A DNA stretch of 64,000 bases from NCBI GenBank assembly GCA_027563935.2, contig CM050450.1, positions 13,933,957 to 13,997,956 on the forward strand, written 5' to 3'. Positions 58,477-64,000 of this stretch are shown here, piece by piece (the stretch's first letter is position 1; every line of letters starts with the position of its first letter). The notes under the pieces are model-generated. The model ran no database searches. It saw only the letters and a list, made by a program, of their open reading frames with translations, and was not told where the DNA came from. Source of the DNA: Costus lasius. Taxonomy: Eukaryota > Streptophyta > Magnoliopsida > Zingiberales > Costaceae. A program made the position numbers and the translations under genes.

Positions 58477-59192
58477 CTTGTCGAGATCGATCGAATCCTC
58501 TCACTGCTCACCGCCGCGCGCAATCTGTTGGATCTAATTCTCTCTACATCAAAAGAGAAACAACAAACTGTGATACATAAGGCTATGTTCAAGGGCACAA
58601 CAACACATGCATGACCTACTCTACTCAATCAAAACAAAAAAAAAAGAAAAATTGGAGAAGCAAGGAAGGGGAGTCAAGAAGAACATCGAAGAACAAGCTG
58701 AGCTCTCTCAAACCTAAGACTCTGATTAATTAAGAAGATGAGAAGGCAGAAACAGGTCTCTCTCTTTCTTTCCTCTCCTTTCCTCTAAAAACAAGAATAA
58801 TTAAGGCAAGTGGGAATAATCAAATGGCGCCACTTACTGTGCAGAGACCAATTTGGCGTTGAGAGGGATCGAGGGGAATATTTTAGCTTATGCGCGGCTG
58901 AGGTGGGCAGAGGTGACACAGATTAACAAATATTAATGGAACAGTAGCCCATGGCGAGGGATCAGGGGATGAGCACTGTTTGTAAACATATACAAAGCTA
59001 GCTAGGGTTTGATCAATTCTTCCCCTAGGGGCCGGAGGAGGGAGGTCAGATGTTGAGAGGAAGGTGCAGCTGGAGGCGTCGCTCTCCAGGGCAAGCCGGA
59101 AGTCGCCATCGGCGGACCCACAGGGGGGGCCTGCGCCGCCGCCGCCGACTCCCCTGGAGGAGTACTCCACCTCTTCGCCGGCAGTATATATA
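58477..59192 (-). promoter_or_regulatory. AHL promoter and long 5' leader
   Basis: TATATATA at 59185-59192 is a plausible TATA box. A strong donor GCACA|GTAAGT (intron side from about 58836, minus strand) and an acceptor GATGTAG near 58545 suggest a leader intron. A GC-rich open frame at 58883-59170 lacks an ATG start and a domain, so it is read as leader. A CACGTG G-box lies upstream at 59350-59355. All are positional inferences. Confidence 0.35.
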
Positions 59193-62100
59193 CTAGTAAA
59201 CGACGGAGCCTAGTTCTCCCTTATCTACACGCTCGATCAAGAGGTTTCTAGGGTTTTATAATATTAAACACACGTAGGGAAGGAATTAATTAAAACTACA
59301 ACTATACCCAAATTGCGCCCACCAATAGTTTATGTTAGCATGGTGGGGTCACGTGTGGTATTTATTGATTTTTAAATGTTAACTCACTAAATAAAGTTTC
59401 ATGAGCGAAACATATTTAAATATGTATTTAGAGACTCTAAACTATTAACTATACTTGTAGGGTTTAAGTTGAATTTAATCTACCTTAAAGCTATGTTTCT
59501 TTGAATAAAAAACTGAGAGTAAAAAATAAAAAATATATTAAATCTAATAGTATTTTGCGTCTAGATTCAATATATTTTTCATTCTTTCTTTTTTGTTTTT
59601 CGTCCAAAAAATACACTATAAAAGTCAAAATTATATATGACTCCATGTAATATGTAAAATGTCCTATTAAATTGTAGACCTAGGTAATGTGATATGAAAT
59701 GGATAAGTTAAGGAGAGTAAACACTTTCCACAAAAGATGTCATCATAACTATTATCTTACATATGCTACCACACATTGGTCATTCTTTTTTATAGAACCT
59801 ACCAACTTGTATTACAATTTAGCTTTTAAGTTAGTCAATAATTAATCATCGACAATATAGGTCACATTTTACTACTTTTGTGTTCTTACATGTCAATTCA
59901 TGTGATGAAATTGAACATAAATTTATTATGATTGAACATTAATAACTAAGGTGCAAGAATTTCCTTCTTCTTAGATTTTATTAAATAAAAATATTTAAAT
60001 AGTTATGGAAATTGGCCCTCAACGCAATAGTATTAATGAAGATTTTATCAACAAATTATGATTGAATAAAAATGGTGGTCATTTATGGACTCAATCCATA
60101 AGGGTTTGTTTAGATTAATCTACTAAGTCATGGATTTGACGATAATACATACACACATACATAGGAGATTAATCTAAAAATGTCCTATTATACATCAAAT
60201 CCTTGACTAATGGGATTGAATGAGAGCCGATAGGAGCAATATCATGCTCGACAAGTTAGAGAGTAAGATATCTGACTCGACCAAATGGGATTTGATCAAC
60301 TATATTCAAATCATTGATTAATAGGAAGTATGACTCACAATAGGTCATGTGACATTTGAGATTTTGACTTCTTCGTTCCTTGCTACAGCTGCAAGATGTC
60401 GAGAGTTGTGCAGCCTCAAGTATTAAATGCCCAAGATTTTACGAAAGATTCTTTTATTTAAAAATAATATTTTACAAGTATCAAATGCAGGTGTAATTAA
60501 TGTTAATCGTACAAATTTTATTTTACATTCACTGTTTCATTCAAAGGTTGAAAGAGAATTTATTAAAATTACCCAAAATTTAAGCACCTTTTCCTCCAAT
60601 TTTTTTTTAAAAAATAAAAGCAGGTTGGCTGGATTTGTTTCGAGGGAGAATTATTTTAATTCTTTATAAATGCCTTTTGCATTCATAGATTGCCATCATA
60701 CATTGATGAGTTATGGGCTGGCTTAGTAGCACGGTCAAAATTGGGCCTGCCCATGGATCTATATTGGATTCCGCAACCCCTCCTTCATAGTTAAATGGAC
60801 CGATTCAGATAACAGACCTATTGGCGGCCCAATTAGCTATAGAGTATAAAACTTGTAAGTACACGCATATATTACACAGGCAACTTAAAAGACTACTGAT
60901 TATCATGAACTTGAAAGAAGAATTGTCACATTAAATAATATTAAATAAGTTTACTGTCATGAACTTGAGCTTACCATTTAAAATTAAGTCAGGCTAACTG
61001 AAAAGGGATATTTCGAATTATATTATACCCTATTTTTGAATTTCAAGACAAAATATTTGATAGGATTCCCCCCCCCCCCCTAATTTTAGCCAGTAGATCA
61101 AATTAATTAAATATTTATATATTATGTAAATATTTTTGCATATATAAATAACTTATATCATATGAAAAGTCGATATCAATAATTGTAAAGTATTTATAGA
61201 AAAAATAACATATGATATAATATTCTCTTAATGATTGTGTATCATATTTTAGTAAAATTCAGAATGAGTCTTCCAAATTAATTTGTTTAATTTGGTCTCT
61301 ACAATTTTACTTTTCTTAGTTTAGTCTCCTAAGGTTTAGTATCTTGCTTTATTTGGCGGTTTAAACTTTATTTATCTCCATTATATATCTGAGGTTTTGT
61401 ATTTTTTTTTTAAAAAATAGTACATAAACTTTGGACCAAAAGCACATATGGTTAAAATGTAAAATTTAAATAAAAATATTATTCTAGGAGATAAATAAGA
61501 AAAAAAAAGGTAAACTATAGGGGCTAAAAGATAAATTTTGTTTTTTATTGTTAATTTATTTTTTTCCTACTGCTAATTTAATAAGTGTTTGCATTCTATT
61601 TTGATATTATAGAATGTGTATTAGATGAAACAAGAGAAAAAAGGCATGTGTGGTTGCAACCATCAGATAAGAGATTCACAGGTTCATGTGTTCTAGAGTT
61701 AGCATCCAAACAATTAAATTGTAATTACTAATTTTGCAGGATCTGAATAAATAGGCTAAAATGAACTTTATTAAAAACCTAATTATCAGAAAATATTCAA
61801 ACAATACAACAACCTATCTCAATAGTTGACAACTTGGGAGTTTTTCTTTGTAGAATTTGATTAACTGCGTATGCATTCAACTGCGATGATAAATCTTTGC
61901 ATATGGGCCAAAAATATTCGGAGTTGTCAGTAGAAATTCTAACCTTGTTGCAGGTTTGACGTCCCCCATGGCCATGGCTGCAAAAGAAGTGCACGCTTGT
62001 CTCTGAATCAAATAAAGTAAAAAAGGAAAGTGGCAATGCAGCAATCACATACTCTTGTCTCCTAAAGAAACATGCACCACCCTCTTCTTCACAAACAAGT

Positions 62101-62589
62101 GCGTCCAATGTTGTCAGATGGCCTGCATATCTTTTTCATATATGCTTCATCTTGTAAAATTAGAGATAATTCTCATGCAGTAGTAACTTTTGACACAGAA
62201 AATGGTTCCATAAAGGTTCAGTCCTCATGCACAAAAGCCGTGATGTTTGTGCACAGGGGGATGAGAAAGAAGCCTCATTATGATTAAGGGGGCTTCATGA
62301 TTGCTAGGAGACTAATCTTTCACAAGAGCTTGACCCCTAAAAAGGGAGTTCATTGCAATAGAAAAGAACAAATGAACAAAATTCTCAGAATGAGCCAAAA
62401 AAAAAAAAGGTAGTGTCCTGCCACTGCATTATTTTAGCACGTGCATTGCAGAGAATTATTCAGACATCAAGAACAAAAGAAAAGCCAGTACAAATCTGCA
62501 AGTCAAATTCAGTACTGATCTCTAGCTATGATTTAAACAGCCGAACCTGCTTGAATCTTAACAGATCTAACCAAAGTTCATAACCAAGC
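59193..62589. other. AT-rich intergenic spacer
   Basis: No gene was supported. A 13-bp C run is at 61068-61080. Open frames at 60427-60669 and 61797-62108 show no recognisable domain. Confidence 0.45.
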
Positions 62590-62787
62590 ATGGCAGTGGA
62601 GTGTGTTCTTAGTGTAAGGAATCAACTCAAAAGAAAAATGGAGTGGTGGAGGCCAGAAGAATACCCTGGATTCCTGCAGCAAATTTCGGCAGAAGTTGGA
62701 CATCATGTGACAGCAAATATGAATGCAGCATTAATTCAACATCAGGAGCTACCACATGAGAATGACCTCCCACTCAGAATTCACTAG
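62590..62787 (+). other. Short unassigned ORF (65 codons)
   Basis: It runs from ATG to TAG with a less biased composition than the spacer (KRKMEWWRPEEYPGFLQQIS, then VGHHVTANMNAALIQHQELP). I do not recognise a family. It could be an exon of a gene extending beyond this point, a gene remnant or chance. Confidence 0.2.
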
Positions 62788-64000
62788 TCAGTCCCCCAGT
62801 CTGTACCCCAAGTATTATTTTTTTTTCATTTTTAAAGCTGGGCAGCCATCAATGCCCCATAAAACTTGTGGGCAGTGGCAACTGTCTCCATATTCAAAAT
62901 TTTGAATTGAAGGCAAGCTAGAGTGGCAAGTAGCTTTCAATGTGCTGAACAAATGCTAGTTCACATCTGAAATCCATTAAGTCAAAAGAAGTAAGTACAT
63001 GTCAACTACCTCGCATTTAATTTATTTCTGCTGCTTTGCTTATATACACACAAAAAGTCCATGATACAAAGCAAAGCAAAAGTGCCTTGTGGGGTCACCA
63101 AACCTTGACTTCAGGAAGAAAAAACAGGAAGTACTCTAATCTGAATTTTATATTCAGAAATACTGAAATCATACCCTTCCCTTTTTTTTTTGTGTAGCCC
63201 GAGATTATTCCAAATTCATTTTCTGAAACATTTTACCAAAATATATTGAACAGTATCTTAAACAATGTAAAATAATATATCAGATATTTAACATTGTCAT
63301 GCCTTGTAAGTAATCCATAGAATCTACTTACTATGTAAGTGGTTTATCTAAAATATTCTAGACTATGTAAAGTCATTCCAAAGCGACAAAAATAACTTCT
63401 AAAAGGTATTTAATATCTGTATTTTTAAGGCTCTTAAACCCAATTTTTCGCTCTAAAATGTTTTGTCATAACAGCTTGGGCAATGAAAAACTATTAAAGA
63501 ATTTGTTCCAATACCTTCCAAATGGTATCTAGCATTACTATGCCTAAAGACAAGGGAACCCAAGATTTGATTACTTCTTCACTCTCCTTAATGTTTTAGG
63601 TCTTGAGGATTATGTTTTGAAGAGTGAAAAATAATTCAAAATTAGATTTCAAAATATTTTGGACTTTATTGGAAGGACAGTCTCGGGCATAAAAATGAAA
63701 GCTTAATTCAGATAACTTTAGTCGTAAGGTCCAATTGTCATTATCAGTGTCTGTATTGGAAATTGCCAAAGATACTTTTTTGTGAATGTTCGCACTTTAT
63801 TAATAAATAGCAGGTCAACTGAGTTAATCACGATGAAAGAGATGCATGAAAAGCACTCCCGCTTGCTGTCAACACTAATAGTTTCAAGATGTGGAAATAA
63901 TACTCAAAAGGATATTCAAAGATTTGGTCAAGTAAAGCAAAACTGAAATTAACTTGAATAAACTAAAGATAGATCGTCTTGTATTGCTTGACAATGCAAC
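62788..64000. other. Spacer to window end
   Basis: AT-rich sequence with no supported feature. Confidence 0.4.

Noticed and set aside
57656..58628. Several long frames antisense or out of phase to the AHL gene
   Set aside because: They are shadows of the GC-rich AHL coding frame; the AT-hook and PPC motifs fix the real one.
58883..59170. Minus-strand 95-codon GC-rich frame upstream of the AHL gene
   Set aside because: No ATG start and no domain. It lies just inside the presumed transcription start and is treated as leader.
1..64000. CRISPR arrays, bacterial operons, organellar insertions or integrated viral genes
   Set aside because: The only regular arrays are plant tandem repeats. All reverse transcriptases present belong to a LINE or a Copia element, and no plastid, mitochondrial or viral gene was recognised.

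Overview
This window is nuclear DNA from a flowering plant, most likely a monocot (palm- or Zingiberales-like; I cannot settle the genus). The evidence is intron-rich genes with GT-AG splice sites, a TIR-NB-ARC-TPR (TNP/XTNX) gene of the monocot-retained type, an AT-hook AHL gene with strong GC bias against AT-rich spacers, one nuclear tRNA, and abundant retrotransposons and small inverted-repeat elements. No bacterial, organellar or viral segment was recognised.

Layout. 0-6 kb: a 44-bp hairpin-monomer tandem array bracketed by a 70-bp direct duplication, a hAT-like MITE, and a 3.07-kb solo LTR with a perfect 5-bp target duplication. 6-7 kb: a cullin-1 gene fragment that keeps its introns. 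7.9-10.3 kb: a 5'-truncated LINE with a perfect 16-bp target duplication. 14.8-17.8 kb: a TNP gene broken by two frameshifts and two stops. 19.2-22.4 kb: an apparently intact AFR1/AFR2-like SAP30-domain gene. 27.0-48.2 kb, minus strand: a clade-A protein phosphatase 2C whose last exon lies about 19.3 kb from exon 3. The giant intron holds a Harbinger-type element with GC-rich cargo, a decayed Copia element, an LTR-like block, several MULE-like and hAT-like small elements and two AT microsatellites. 50.8-51.8 kb: a foldback element with a 34-bp perfect hairpin and a degenerate AAT-rich block. 53.3 kb: tRNA-Gly(GCC). 57.7-58.5 kb, minus strand: an AHL gene. The rest is AT-rich spacer.

Function. 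The genes are unrelated neighbours and not a cluster. The PP2C belongs to the ABA core pathway, where clade-A PP2Cs restrain SnRK2 kinases and are inhibited by PYR/PYL receptors. Its receptor-lock tryptophan is replaced by leucine, which suggests AHG1-like escape from receptor inhibition. The AFR-like protein is expected in Sin3/HDAC repressor complexes and the AHL protein in AT-rich chromatin. The TNP locus is probably dead, or wrong at several bases in the assembly.

The observations most worth a second look are the missing Trp lock, the 19-kb intron, and the AHL gene whose conserved N-terminus starts at CTG in a strong context where relatives have ATG. I found no clearly new multi-gene system.
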